Assembly: GCA_023333565.1 (NCBI GenBank)
Contig: JAJKFH010003229.1
Span: 496,001 to 560,000 of the forward strand
Source: Puffinus mauretanicus
Taxonomy: Eukaryota; Chordata; Aves; Procellariiformes; Procellariidae
Reading direction: 5' to 3'
Length of the DNA: 64,000 bases
This document shows, in pieces, positions 14,152 to 26,919 of the stretch. The notes beneath the pieces were generated by a model. It searched no databases. It was not told where the DNA came from and saw only the letters and a list, made by a program, of their open reading frames with translations. Positions within the stretch are counted from its first letter, which is position 1. Each line of letters opens with the position of its first letter. The translations under genes were made by a program, and so were the position numbers.

Positions 14152-14287
14152 CTGTTTCTATCTCAACCCGGCAGCTTTCCTACTTGTGGCCTCCCGATTC
14201 TCTCCCCCATCCCACCGGAGAGGGGGTGTGATCGAGCGGCTGCGTGGGGTTTATTTTTGCTGGCTGGAGTTAAACCACGACACAAGA

Positions 14288-17200
14288 TGACATGAAGTTT
14301 TACACAGAAATAGCTTCAGACAGATAAACAACCAATGCACTTGAATAGTTAATACTTTTACAAAACTTCAACACATTTCTCTATTCTTCTAGAACCTCAG
14401 TGGATAACTCATTAATCATCATGCCTGTTGAGGATGGGTAAATTCATCAACAGCCAAAATATATTTCAAGTATTTTGTATCAAGTTAAACAAGGGAAAAA
14501 AGCAAACATTCCCTTACATATATCCTGACATTCAATACATGTCCAAAATTAGTAAAATTGTTTGACATGTCCCATCATATTTGATCAACACTTTCAGTTC
14601 ATTGAAAGAAAAGTTTTAGTGGAAATTGGTTATTTTTTACATATTTTTTAAACAAGATTTGATAAGAATTTAAAATGTAAGGAAGACAGATAGCTATAAT
14701 AGCACTACTCAGTAATACCAGAAAAGTGAGAGGTGCATATTCATATACAGGTTTGTCAGACTTTTCGTTATCTCATTTGAGTGTTTTCATAAGCCAGGGT
14801 TTTGACTACTTGGGGATGAATTTATCATTCCTGAATATGTTTGGAATTTTTCAAGCCCTTCAAATATTTTATGTTCTATTTTTAGTATTAACTGAAGTAA
14901 AATTAAATTATCTGGTATTTAATTAGTAGCAATTTATAATGTAAAATAATATTCCTGTTTGCATTAGAAAAAATATTGTTACAAATTCTCAGTAAAAAAG
15001 ATAAATTAGTGTACCAGGAATCAAAGCTATTAAAGCACTTCAGGCTTGTTACATCCAGACAACTGATCAATTGAAAGTTGAAGATAATCAGTTATGGTCA
15101 TATAATAGTAACTTTTCCATTTCAGTTTTGTCTTGCAAGGAGTATGAATCTTATTTTGTTTTCTTACGGTCCATTTCTTTGGTGTTACAAATATCATGAT
15201 CATGATTACTTAATGCCAAGTTTATACAACAATAGGGGGCATATATTGATATATTTACTACAGGGACATTGGAAAGATGTATAATGAATTTCTAAAGATC
15301 AATAATTAGCATTTTATCTGGTCATTCAGGTATTTACTTTGTATAATTCTCTTGTAATTTATCTCTACTACAATATGATTTATGTTTGTAGCATGACACC
15401 TTACAAAAAAATTCTATTGCCATGTACAGGCAGATGGTAAATGCATAGCAGAGAAATTACTGAACTGATATTCCCAATGTGGTTGGAAATGATCATAATT
15501 AGTTTTCATTAGACTAATCAAAATTGCTTTAGGTTGGAATTTAATCACATACACCATCATTTTAAATAAAAAATAAGTTACTGACAGAACAATTAAATTT
15601 TATTTTTTAAGATCCTGTATTCCATATTGGTTAAGAGTAAGATAATTCATTTTATACACATACACTATATTCCTATAATTTTTAAAATAGAATACTTACA
15701 AGATATATGAGGAGCACACTCCATTAATCTGTACTGTATATCTTGATGCAGATACTAGCAGGGATCATATGTGTATTAAGCACGTAAGAAAACCCTGGTA
15801 CCCATTAGGATACACGTTAGTTGATATTGGCTAAATATGATTGTACAATATATTTCTGAAGCAAATGTGCTCAGAAATCATTACGCTGTTGGATAAAAGC
15901 TTGATAAATCAATTGTCCTTTCCAGAGTTTACTTTAATATGGCATGACAACTTAAGCTTACTAAAAAAAAAATTTAAAAAATCTATTATTATTTTTCTAT
16001 TTTCAAATGTCATTTCTCACTGGAATTTGAGTATATAGAAATATGAAGGAGGGTGAAAGCATAAGAAAATAAACTCATAAAACAACCATTTTAGCTAGAT
16101 TGCTATTCTATTTTCCATATAATTTTTTGAACATTTTTGGTTACCATAGGGTTATCTTCACCAGCTATGCTTTCCAAATACTTTTTCATAATAAAAAGTG
16201 ACAAGTTTTTATGTTCTTGCTTTCAGCATTTCTTGGAAGTGTTCTGGGCAGACCATTCCAACCATATTCATTCAGGAATTTAGTGGGTTCCATATTACAT
16301 GATCACTAAACCTAAATTACAGACTTCCTTAATTTTTTTATATCTCTTTTCCTGACTTCGGGAGCACCTCATAGCTTATAAGATTCACTGAGAGTTAGTA
16401 AATAAATAGCCAGAAGAACATTGGAATGATTGTGTTATACAAGTCACTTTGGAGAACATTAAAATAATTCCCACTGATGCAGTTAAAAGTTTCTTAATTC
16501 TCTTAGAATACACAAAGTAGAGAAAAAATAAATCTCCCTTCTGGGTAAGAAAATGACCAAATGAACGAAAGCAGATATTTGTAAAAATACATAATATAAG
16601 AAAATTTAAAAAAAAAAGAAAGAATAAACAGTGTCATTGTTCTTTGCCCAAGTCAAAGTGATTTTGAACAGCAGGTTGCAACATGATGGTTGGGTGAAAC
16701 CACCACTCTGGTCTAGGTCTGCCTGAAAATGTCTACGCTTCAAGAAAAGTCAGGTATATAATTCCTCCTCCTGCCCTCTCTCCTCATCAAATCCTTACTG
16801 GGGCAGTGTCACTCTCCAATTCCTCCATGGGCCTAATAGCCTCCCACAGCTAAGTCTCAGGTGCACATCTTCACAAATTTAAGCCACACTGAGAACAAAG
16901 GACTGTTTGTTCAGTGGCAGCATTCCTGTGGCAACAAAATCCATCTCAGTGGAGCTTGATGATTTCAAAGGGTCTGTTTGCATTCAGAAACTTCCTTAAG
17001 GCATATTAAACATTCATTAACAGAGTTGTACACTATACAAGAATACTGCAGTGAAAGGAGTTCTCCTCTGTTTATGTTGAGACATGTAAGAAAGGGATGA
17101 CCGTATAACAACTGCTCTAGATCATGAAGAAAAATGGAACCTCAGCAACATCCTGGTTTTGTGTTTCAGGTATACAAAAATAGTTACTAATACTGGAGTG

Positions 17201-18415
17201 ACAGTATTCTAACTTTTAAGGTATCAAGGTATTTCTGAGGTATTTCTAAGGTGTTAATGTATTTTTTCTTTTCAGAAAACAGATAGCTGTATCTCAAATG
17301 GTGTACAAAATTGGAAATGAAAAGGAACAAATTCTAAAATCTTCAAATCCACACTTCATTCACCAATTCCACCAGTTAATCCAATATTTTTGGAAACATA
17401 GATTTCTGTACAAGTGAACTAAAATAGAGATAGAAACTGAACTTCAAAGAGGAGCACTAACACCAGGTGAACACAACTAAAAAAGAAAAAAAAAAATCTT
17501 CTGTTCTGTACTATGTACAGAAAACTTAAATTAGCTATTCATGCTATTTTGGTTTTCAATCCACAACTTATTCCTAGACCTTCCATTCTTCTATAGTAAG
17601 TTTCACTTCAGCAAAATTCCTTATAAGCAGGATCAGCTGTATTTCTACAGAGTCTTCATTCTGACAGAAACTAATCTTCAATAAGAGGATTTGTACTCAG
17701 TCAAAATATATTAGTAGGAATGCTGGCTGTAGGCCAAGTGTACTATTTTTAGATACTCATATTTTTAAAATTCTTCTGTATTATAAATTAATTTTGTGCA
17801 GTCTACAAGAAAATACATTATTCTTCATTATATGGGTATAGAATTGTCTCAGCCAATAAGCCAATTTCTCTGTAACTATTCAGAATGCAAATCCATGTAC
17901 TCTAGCCGAAGGCTACCATCAGCCAGAATGCATGAATTTATATAAGCATTATACAATCGTTATAAACACTGATTATGCCATTTGTTATGCTCTGATTGGC
18001 CATTGCTCTCACAACTCCCCACCCATAAGACCCAAAGTTGTCTCTGTTTTAGTCCCTGTTACTGTCCTGTAATCACACTAAAGCCAAGAGGCTAAACAGA
18101 ACATAATATAAATAGACAAGTACCCATGCATCTTAATAAGAGTTCCCACCAACTTTTATAAGAATATCCTGGTTTCAGTTGTTAATATTGATGCCAAACT
18201 TAAACTATTAACAGTTTTATATGATAAACATTCAGCTGAGGTTGAAATTCTTTTACTCTAAATGTTTACTATTTCTAAAAGAAATAATAATAAAAAAAAT
18301 CTATTTCACATTTGTAGAGGTAGACAGTGCAAAACTTCACCATTAACGTTCCAAACAAGGTGCCTACACTGTCTATACATCAACGGAAACTTAGAGGAAC
18401 AACACTTCACGGTCA
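14288..18415. other. Gene-free AT-rich stretch
   Basis: I see no coding exon, RNA gene or clear transposon. There are A runs at about 15963-15972 and 16609-16619. The stretch 17990-18080 has a single inverted CCAAT (GATTGGCC) and is relatively GC-richer, but I could not match it to a family. Confidence 0.6.
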
Positions 18416-18420
18416 GTTGT
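18416..18420. repeat. Target-site duplication GTTGT (left)
   Basis: GTTGT lies directly before the LTR start and recurs exactly at 19566-19570. Confidence 0.93.
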
Positions 18421-19565
18421 TGTATTGGGTTTGCGTGGCAAGGTTTTGGTAGTAGGGGGGCTACAGGGGCGGCTTCTGTGAGAAGCTGCTAGAAGCTTCC
18501 CCTATGTTTGATAGAACCAATGCCAGCCGGCTCCAAGATGGACCCACTGCTGGCCAAGGCTGAGCCCATCAGCGACGGTGGTAGCGCCTCTGGGATAACG
18601 CGTCTAAGAAGGGGGAAAAGAAACTGCGCAGCAGCAGCCAGAAGAGAGGAGTGAGAATACGTGATAGAAACAACTCTGCAGACACCAAGGTCAGTGAAGA
18701 AGGAGGGGGAGGAGGTGCTCCAGGCACCAGAGCAGAGATTCCCCTGCAGCATATGGTGAAGACCATGGTGAGGCAGGCTGTTCCCCTGCAGCCCATGGAG
18801 GTTAATGGTGGAGCAGATATCCACCTGCAGCTGTGGAGGAACCTGTGCTGGAGCAGGTGGATACCTGAAGGAGGCTGTGACCCTGTGGGAAGCCTCCACT
18901 GGAGCAGGCTCCTGGCAGGACCTGTGGACATGTGGAGAGAGGAGCCCACACTGGAACAGGTTTGCTGGCAGGACTTGTGACCCTGTGGGGGCCCTGCGCT
19001 GGAGCAGTGTGTTCCTGAAGGACTGCACCCCATGGAAGGGACCCACGCTGGAGCAGTTCGTGAAGACCTGCAGCCTGTGGGAAGGACTCACATTGGAGAA
19101 GTTCGTGGAGGACTGTCTCCCATGGGAGGAACCCCACGCTGGAGCAGGGGAAGAGTGTGAGGAGTCCTGCCCCTGAGGAGGAAGGAGCGGCAGACAGCGT
19201 TTGATGAACTGACCGCAACCCCCATTCCCCGTCCCCCTGCGCCACTGGAGGGGAGGAGGTAGAGAATATCAGGAGTGAAGTTGAGCCCAGGAAGAAGGGA
19301 GGGGTGGGGGAAGGAGTTCTAAGATTTAGTTTTTATTTCTCATTACCCTACTCTGTAATTAGTTATTAATTAAATAAAATTAAATTAATTTTCCCCGAGT
19401 TGAGTCTGTTTTGCCCATGACAGTAATTGGTGAGTGATGTCTCCCTGTCCTTATCTCGACCCATGAGCCTTTCATTACATTTTCTCTCCCCTGCCCAGCT
19501 GAGGAGGGGAGTGATAGAGTGGCTTTGGTGGGCACCTGGTGTCCAGCAAGGGTCAACCCACCACA
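18421..19565 (+). mobile_element. Complete 1,145-bp solo ERV LTR, plus strand
   Basis: The LTR begins TGTATTGGGTTTGC and ends GGTCAACCCACCACA, flanked by an exact GTTGT duplication. Its U3 carries about seven degenerate ~48-bp units keyed on CTGGAGCAG (18848-19148). A poly(A) signal AATAAA lies at 19373-19378 in an A/T-rich block, followed by a U5 with the GTGATAGAGTGG block shared with 62855-63431. No gag, pol or env is present, so it is a solo LTR. The 5-bp duplication fits an ERVL-like class. Frames of up to 200 codons on the minus strand and 123 on the plus strand arise from the U3 repeats and show no known domain. Two more copies, both on the minus strand and incomplete, lie at 12095-12965 and about 59277-60033. 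Confidence 0.95.
18848..19148 (+). repeat. Degenerate ~48-bp tandem array in LTR U3
   Basis: CTGGAGCAG or a close variant starts at 18848, 18899, 18951, 18999, 19048, 19092 (TTGGAGAAG) and 19139, giving spacings of 51, 52, 48, 49, 44 and 47 bases. Between them recur GACC(T)TGTG, TGTGGGA and CCCATGG. Tandem U3 repeats of this kind commonly act as retroviral enhancers. That role is an inference here. Confidence 0.82.
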
Positions 19566-19570
19566 GTTGT

Positions 19571-20753
19571 TTTAAGTCAAGCACTAGAAATGAACAGCCA
19601 GGTATGTCTCAGAAGTGCATGGAAGAAGCAACTCAAATACAGAGACAAAAAACTAGCACAACAAGCATCTGTGAAGGATGAGGAAGAGGGCTATCACAGA
19701 GAGTAGGCTGAGATGAAGGATCTATATGAGTACCAAAATCTGCTGAAAAATAAAGGCTGAGATCAAGAACTGGAAAGCAGGAGAGAGTAAGACAGCATAA
19801 GGAGCCACAGATGAATGAAGGGGATGGTAGAGATACCTGACATGGAAATAAGAGATTGGACTACATAAAGTGGATTACAACTGGCTTGGCAAAAAGACTG
19901 CGGCAGGAGGTGAGGGCAGGGGAGGGGAGTTACACTGAAGTATGGAAGAGAAACAAGCAGAAATAACTGAGCTGAGGTCATCAAGAGCAGAAACAGATTA
20001 TGAAATGGAGGATGAAGGAAACGGAGGCATAATCAGAAAGTGTGGTAATGAGATACTGGATTCAAACAAGGAGCTGGTAGAGAGGAAGAGCTGGGAATGG
20101 CAAAGAGCATAAAGACTAGGAGAAACAGGCAGAATCTGCATTTGCTGGAGTGCACACCCTCAGGAACCAAGCCTGGGGCCAGATCCTGCCCCTTCAGCAA
20201 GCCACATCCAGCCAGTGGGGCAGGCCTGTATGGGAGCATCCTACAGCCTCTGGGTGATGACCCACTATGGAGTTACCTTATTGAATCTTATTCCCTTGTG
20301 GGAATCATTAAAAAACTAAGATGAATTTTCAGTTTTTCAATTTTACTTCTAATTTACACTCTATTACCTAGCAGGGAACTGCATTCATAACCTAATTAAT
20401 GATTTTATTAGGACTGTCCAATTCCACTCTTAGTTTTCAGCCATGATTGCAATGTGTTCTGTATCAGTCACCTGCTTGCTGCTCCTCCGACAAGCCTCCT
20501 CCTAGAAAGAGTTACAGAAAAAGAGTGGAAAATAACAGCTTGTGACAGTATAATTACTGGGAGAAGGCAGTGTCATGGTTATAGAGACACATTCCAGATA
20601 GAAATCAATGGATAATGAAAAAGCTGGATTTTATAGCAGCTAGGAGAATATAGAGAATGCATATTGGAACAGAATAAAAATAATGGTTCTTCTAAAAATT
20701 TTGAAACAAATTTATTCCTTTGTATAATTTGAATTGAAAAAAAAGTATACAAT
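19571..20753. other. Unannotated stretch, purine-rich plus strand
   Basis: From about 19590 to 20130 the plus strand is strongly rich in A and G (GGAAGAA, GAGGAAGAG, GGGGAGGGGAG). After that it turns mixed and then AT-rich. No frame shows a domain and I could not assign a repeat family. It may be an old transposon remnant or simply strand-asymmetric DNA. Confidence 0.5.
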
Positions 20754-20758
20754 TTATT

Positions 20759-21344
20759 TGTCGTGGTTTAACCTCAGCTAGCAACCAAGCACCACACAGC
20801 CACTCACTCACTTCCCCCCCCAGTGGGATGGGGGATAGAATCGGAAGGGTAAAAGTGAGAAAACTCATGGGTTGAGATAAAGACAGTTTAATAGGGAAAG
20901 GAAAACCGTGCGTGCAAGCAAAGCAAAACAAGGAATTCATTCGCTACTTCCCAACGGCAGGCAGGTGTTCAGCCACCTCCAGGAAAGCAGGGCTTCATCA
21001 AGCGTAATGGTTACTTGGGAAGACAAACACCATCACGCCAAATGTCCCCCTCCTTCCTTCTTCTTCCCCCAGCTTTATATGCTGAGCATGATGTCATACA
21101 GTACGGAACATCCCTTTGGTCAGTTGGGGTCAGCTGTCCCAGCTGCGTCCCCTCTCAACGTCTTGTGCACCCCCAGCCTGCTCGCTGGTGGGGTGGGGTG
21201 AGAAGCAGAAAAGGCCTTGACTCTGTGTAAGCACTGCTCAGCAATAACGAAAACATCCCTGTGTTTTCCAGCACAAATCCAAAACATAGCCCCATACTTG
21301 CTACTATGAAGAAAATTAACTCTATCCCAGCCAAAACCAGCACA
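20759..21344 (-). mobile_element. Solo ERV LTR, minus strand (TGTCCTGG family, long type)
   Basis: In the window it runs from TGTCGTGGTTTAACC to ACCAGCACA, so the sense strand is minus: TGTGCTGGTTTTGGC to CCACGACA, 586 bp. The flanks TTATT (20754-20758) and TTCTT (21345-21349) look like a 5-bp target duplication with one mismatch. On the minus strand it has TGACATCA (21096-21089) and TATAAA (21079-21074). It lacks the G/C block of the young subfamily and resembles 61706-62281 and the outer LTR at 37958-39027. There is no retroviral coding region. Short frames on both strands are incidental. Confidence 0.92.
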
Positions 21345-22493
21345 TTCTTCCATCTTTTCTTCAATAACATTTTAAAAAATTTCATTTCTAAGTCACACCA
21401 GGGCCCTTAACAGGGTTAGAAGAGGATTAAGGGGAAAAAAATGTTAAGCCAATTGTTTTGCTGATGGAACTGAAATTAAAACATGTAGAGTATGTATTAA
21501 TTACTCAAAAGGATTCACAGGTTTCACTGAGGTTCATTTTGGTAACTATTGAGAGGTGAAATAGGAAAATTTATGGAGTATGGGACGGAGGTAATTAAAG
21601 ATAATATAGAGTTGGATAGGAATGCTTAGCCATGATTTCTTGCTTCCATTCTTTTAATAACTTAAGTGGCCAGAGCATGTCTTGTAACTCATTTAAATAT
21701 TAAAAATTAACAGTGACACCTATATTTAAATGATTGTTCATAATAGAAAGTATCAAAATGGTGGCTCACTTTATAGTCAAATATGATAGAAAACATTTTT
21801 TCTCTTGTTGACATTTGTTTAAATAAAACTTACAAAATTCTCTGTTAAAATACTACTGTCACTGTCCTTCCCACTGAAAAAAGATTTCACACAATTTCTC
21901 AATTTTTACAAGTTCTCAACTAAACAAAGTCTCTCTTTATAAACAGGATGATATATTCAAAAAACCTAATCAGTTGTGCCTTTAAATTTTTCAAAGCAAG
22001 CACTTAATGACTTTCTCTTCTGGTTCTGTATTTCCTTGTTTGAGTGTCCTCTTCTCAAGGATGTGATGTGCACTTTAAGATTGAGCAGTGAAGTTTTACC
22101 TGCAGCACTATTCCATCACTTTTGTGTTGCAGAAAACGTTCTTTATTTGCCATGGTATTGTTCCGTGGCACAAAAGAGGGTATAGAAGAGAGGAAGAAAG
22201 GGGGCTCCAGAGGCCTCCATCTGACTCATGGGCTCCTGAATCTCAGAGGCCAATGCCACAGGAGCTTTCTGTGTAGCTTGTAAGAAGCTGATAATCAAAT
22301 GACTTCACTACAAGTAAAGCAGATGCTCAGGATGGGATGTCTGTTTTGCTTATCAAAGAGGCTTCAGTACTAGCATAAGACCTGGCTTTTTCCAGAAGCA
22401 TGGTATCTTCCCTTGAAACCAGTATAATTACAGAGGGTTTTGGCCAATATTTAAAAAATGACAATTTTTCAGATGCACTTTTGAAACTTAAAT

Positions 22494-22581
22494 GGTCCTG
22501 ATCCCCTCACGATTTAAGTTGGCATAATGTCATTGCAGTCAATAAGGCTGTTTAATTTACATTAGTAGAAGATCTAGCCCA
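22494..22581. repeat. Possible ancient amniote repeat remnant
   Basis: The sequence runs from GGTCCTGATCCC through GCAGTCAATAAGGC and TTTACATTAG to AGATCTAGCCC. This spacing recalls very old repeats seen in turtles, crocodilians and birds with a 'CATTGAAGTCAATGG ... TTTACACCAG ... GATCTGGCCC' pattern. The match is from memory, by eye, and heavily diverged, so the family is not named. Confidence 0.35.
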
Positions 22582-22750
22582 TTTATCTTCTCAGTTTAAG
22601 AACAATTTGCATATAGTTGGAAGTAAAATACCAATCACTGTTTATGCCTTGACAAGCCTGGCTGAAAGTTTATAAAATACAAATGTCTATGAGTTTATAC
22701 ATATACATACACATATAAATACATGCAATTACAATTACTATTGTCTTATC

Positions 22751-22766
22751 GGGGGGGGGGGGGGGG
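22751..22766. repeat. Uninterrupted run of 16 G
   Basis: Sixteen consecutive G lie in otherwise AT-rich unique DNA. It can fold as a G-quadruplex, and its length is likely to vary or be miscalled. Confidence 0.9.
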
Positions 22767-24420
22767 ACCAACAATTAGAGATTCAGGTTTCGGGAACAGA
22801 AGCAATAAAACCAGGAATCTACCAATTTTTTATTTTGATTTTCTTTGCTTTATGCCATAGGAGTTTTTTCTCCTTTTCTTTCTATATTGACTACACGTAC
22901 ACTCAGCATTCATTATGTTGAACCATTCTTGCAAAGATCCAACTACCAAACAAGAAACTGTATATCTGTGTCAGGAAAGAAACGGAAATAATTAAAATGA
23001 TTCTAACACAACACGGTAATGTAATGTTCAAAAAGCCGAAATTATTTCCCTGTGCAGTGCTATCATGGCATTCTGCAGCCATAGCAGTTCTCTCAAGGGT
23101 AACTCTTGTGTTTCTATGTTGGCCAGAGCAGACAGGACTTTGTCAGCTTTAATTTATGGTTCATCTTCTTCACTCCTTTCTCCAGAAGCACCTCCTTTGC
23201 TTTCAATTTAGTTAAACCCTCAGATAAGCCTCCCATCATAGACAGTAGCTCATAGAACAAGCAAAGCTGCTGCCAGTGTGTTGCTCACAGTATGCCCATT
23301 ACTTCATGGTGTAGCTGGTTTATTGTTTTTTTTTTTTCTCATGTTGCAATGATATTGGGCAGAGGCCGTTCGTTACTGTGTTTGCCTACTCCTAACACAG
23401 TGCTGCACATTGGTCCTATGCACATGTGTAATAAATGTGATTTATAATCATGTTTAGTGTTGAAAAGAAAGCTCTACATTTTACCGTTGTTTAGGCTTCT
23501 AAGTCTCCATTTATTCCTTCCTATATACCATAGTTCTTGATGTATTTTTTAACTTGAACAGTTACTCATAACAAAAACCATATTGGAAAAAATTAAACAT
23601 TGATGTTCCCAATAGTAAAGTTACAATAGTTCACAGACCTTCACCAAATAAGCAATGTTCCAAGTTGCCTGTACATTCATTGCTGAAGAAAAGTTATTTT
23701 TCTTTTCACTCTAGAAGAAATTGTTTAACGAATTGTTTAATGGATACTCAACCACTTTGCTTTTTGAAAGTAAATAATCAGAAAATTAAGTATAAGAGTT
23801 AATAAACTGGATTTTTCCTCACAAAGTCACTGTCGTCTTCATGACTGACCTATATTACACATGATTTGCTTTTTAAAAGGAATAATATTCACAAATAATT
23901 TCTACAGGAATAGGAATCATCTTTGAGTGGTTTCCACAAGATTCCTCTTTCCTTGGTACAACAAAATACTTATAACTTTTTTGTGTTAGTATTGCATTAT
24001 AGCACCTGGAAGGTTCTTACAGGTTCCTTTTTATATTAAGTGGTGTCTAAACATAAAATGGTATTCTTACTTATATCACTGTCTGATAGACGCTTTCCAG
24101 ACACAGAAGACTGCTATCTCTCGTGCAAGGACCACATTCAATAAGCATAGAAAACTAGTGAAGAGGCAGCAAAAAAAACCCAAACAGAAACAGATTATAT
24201 ACTATGATGATATACTCACTCCTGTGAGTATAGCCAGTGATCTGGGAACTTAAAAGGCTTTTTAAATGACAGCGTAGAGTCTGTGCATACAGCTCAAAGA
24301 GATCACTTCATATATTGTATGCTGTTGCAGAACATAAACTCAAAAACTGAAGAAAAATGGATCTTTGTAATTACTTTTACAGAAGTAAGTAGGTTGAGGG
24401 TGAGTTTTTTTGGTGTTTTT

Positions 24421-24450
24421 TGGTTGGTTGGTTGGGTGGGTGGGTGGGTT
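24421..24450 (+). repeat. GGTT/GGGT repeat with G-quadruplex motif
   Basis: Three GGTT units pass into GGGTGGGTGGGTGGG (24434-24448), four G-triplets with single-T loops. That arrangement is known to form very stable parallel quadruplexes. Confidence 0.88.
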
Positions 24451-26895
24451 TTTTTCCTTTTGTACCTATTTTTTCAAAGAAAAAAATATGGAGAGATCCT
24501 TCAGTGGTAAAATATTTCTGTGAAAACAGGCAGGGAAGGTTCAATAGATTAACATACAGAAGAAGAGAGAAGAGGAAATAAAACTGAGAAGCATGGGAGC
24601 TAAGCAAATATTGGTGATGGAACGGAAAAATAGCAGTAAAATCAAGAAAAAACAAGAAGTAGTAAACAACAGTAAAATCTAAAGATGGATTCAAAGGATG
24701 GGAACAACAGCCCTTGCAAGAAAGAAATACTTGTATTTGGAAGGCTAAGAAAATCAGAATTTGTCAGAAATCAAAGTGGAGTAAAGGCAAATATCCAAAA
24801 GGATTTTTGCTGTGGTTAAGAAAATAAAAAATTAAATCATGAATTTTGGAGAGGTACTGAAGCTTGAAGATGCTGTGAAAAGTACAAATAACATTCAGTT
24901 CAGCAAAATCTGAACTTATATTCAGTATGCTCACCTAGTTTGCTAGGTCGGAGAAATGGTAACAGTAAGTAGAGGAAGCTAGCAGAAATCAAGAGAGGGA
25001 TAGGGGAAAAGATAAATTAAAAAAATCAAAATCAAATCAACCAGAAAACATTAACTATTTTCATTTCCATAAATCACGTTATGTTCCTAGAAACATCCAA
25101 TCTACTTGGAAAGGCTTATATTTCTAGCACTATTGTACACAGTATGCAAACAAAACACCCCAAACAAACATGGATCGGAACTACCATTATAGTAAGAATG
25201 AATCACTTCAGAATAAATGGGCTTAGAATTAAACTTAAGAGGGACAGAGCTTTTCATGATTCCAGATGGGACATGCGGAGGGGTGGGAGGCAGAGGACAC
25301 AGAACTTGATCACCTGAATACTAAATACTTGCAGGTTTAGACAAAGGTGATTTACAGATTCATCTTCTGAAAATACAGACCTTAAGTACGGAATACCAAT
25401 AAAATCGATTATGAGTTATTTCTTGAATATTTCTACACCATCATGTAACTGATGCTATAAAAAAATGAAAGGACAAGTGTCCTATTTCACTTTCTGTAGA
25501 ATTCAGGAATTTTGCAACATATTAATCCTCATTTAAATTTTTGAGTGAATTCATGCTTAAAGACATTTCTCATCTTTTCAAATGTCAGTGTTCTAGTCTG
25601 AAGAAAATCTTCCAAACAGTGCAAAATGCATTAAAGGATAAGTGTGTGCCTATGCAGAAATCCACTAAAGATTATGCCAAATAATTACAGTACTAGTAAG
25701 CACAAACAATGCATATATTGAGAAATTTTTTTGTCAAATAAGTCTGAAAACCACTGTTTTCCTACAGTCCAGAGGTATATATAATTATTTAATATACATT
25801 ACTCTTTCAGTAAAACAAACAAACAAAAAACGCCTCAGAAGCAGTCATGAAAAAAATCAAAACACAAAAGATACTGATATTTTCAGGTAGAACGCTTCAG
25901 ATATTTTTCCTCCAGTTCAGTCTTATAAATTATTACTTTTCTTACTTATTTTTTTAAAAAGAGAACTTTTTAATTTGGATAATGATAATTTAGAAACTTC
26001 TTTCACCATTTTTGAGATAGGAAATTGGCTGAAATTGATTCTTCCCCATGAAGAGTTTCAATGAATCAGAAAATTCCACTAAGAACTATTAATTCCTTAT
26101 CAGCTCTCCTGCAAAACATTAACAGTAATCTTCATACTTCATATTAAACTATTGATTCCCCTGCATTGGAAGGTTGGTAATGACCACTAGAATTATGAAG
26201 AAAGAATATCCTAGTTTTTTGCCAGGAAACATGAGAATGGGCTTTCAGAGAATAAACTGGCTTCTATACAAATAATCACTATATTTGTATGTATTTAGAA
26301 TAATAAATATCTGAAAGTATAACCACTGATGTTTAGATTGCAAGAATAGGCCAACTTTGAATTAAACTTTACAAACTGTACATATAATTTTTATTATGTA
26401 ACTCATTCGAAGATAATTCTGCATTCACATACCACACTCGGGAACTGTGAAAGGAAGTATCTTAATTTTTTTCAGTTGGTATGACTGAAGGATATTTTCT
26501 GGGAATTTTAAATTTCTTTGGGATAGCAGGATACAATGCACTATACCATGGATACAAAAAGCCAAAGGAACCTCAACAGCTCAGTTAGATGACCCTCCTG
26601 CTCTGAATTAGTAACATAGACACCGATGTCATTAACAGTTATGGCCAAGACCTAGTTCTGAGTGGTAATCAGTGGAAAACCGATGGACATTGATTTTGGC
26701 CAAGAACCAGCCAGGGTAGATATGTTTCTGGAATAGGAATCTTTAAGACTTCAAAACAATCAAAAAAAAAGAGACCTACAAATTGAGATTAATCTGGTCT
26801 CCCTCCAATTAATCCAATAGGATTCCTACCTATAGCAAAGGGAATTAGGTGATGCAAGTTCTAAATTCCAGCACAAGATACAGATCATTCCTGGG

Positions 26896-26919
26896 GAAAA
26901 AACAAAACAAAACAAAACA
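26896..26919. repeat. (AAAAC)n simple repeat
   Basis: About four AAAAC units follow an A run. Confidence 0.85.

Larger units (their letters stand above)
13789..14282 (+). mobile_element. Young solo ERV LTR, plus strand (TGTCCTGG family)
   Basis: This 494-bp LTR starts TGCCCTGGTT and ends CCACGACA, with an exact CAAGA duplication on both sides. Visible parts are a CRE-like TGACATCA (13985-13992), a TATA box TATAAAAA (14000-14007), an 11-G run, CTCG and a 6-C run (14010-14030), and an ATTAAA poly(A) signal (14146-14151). The U5 end is conserved with the other copies. By eye it is very close to the inner LTR at 37982-38481, including the same G/C block, so both are recent members of one subfamily. 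There is no retroviral coding sequence on either side, so it is a solo LTR. The 5-bp duplication fits an ERVL-like class, but I cannot assign a Repbase name. The overlapping short frames on both strands are not genes. Confidence 0.95.

Noticed and set aside
13789..14282. A full provirus at any of the LTRs
   Set aside because: No paired LTRs in the same orientation with gag, pol or env between them. Each bounded copy has its own target duplication, so they are solo LTRs.
18489..19245. Frames of 147, 154 and 200 codons on the minus strand and 123 on the plus strand
   Set aside because: They arise from the ~48-bp U3 repeats of the LTR. Frames are open on both strands at once, which points to composition rather than coding.
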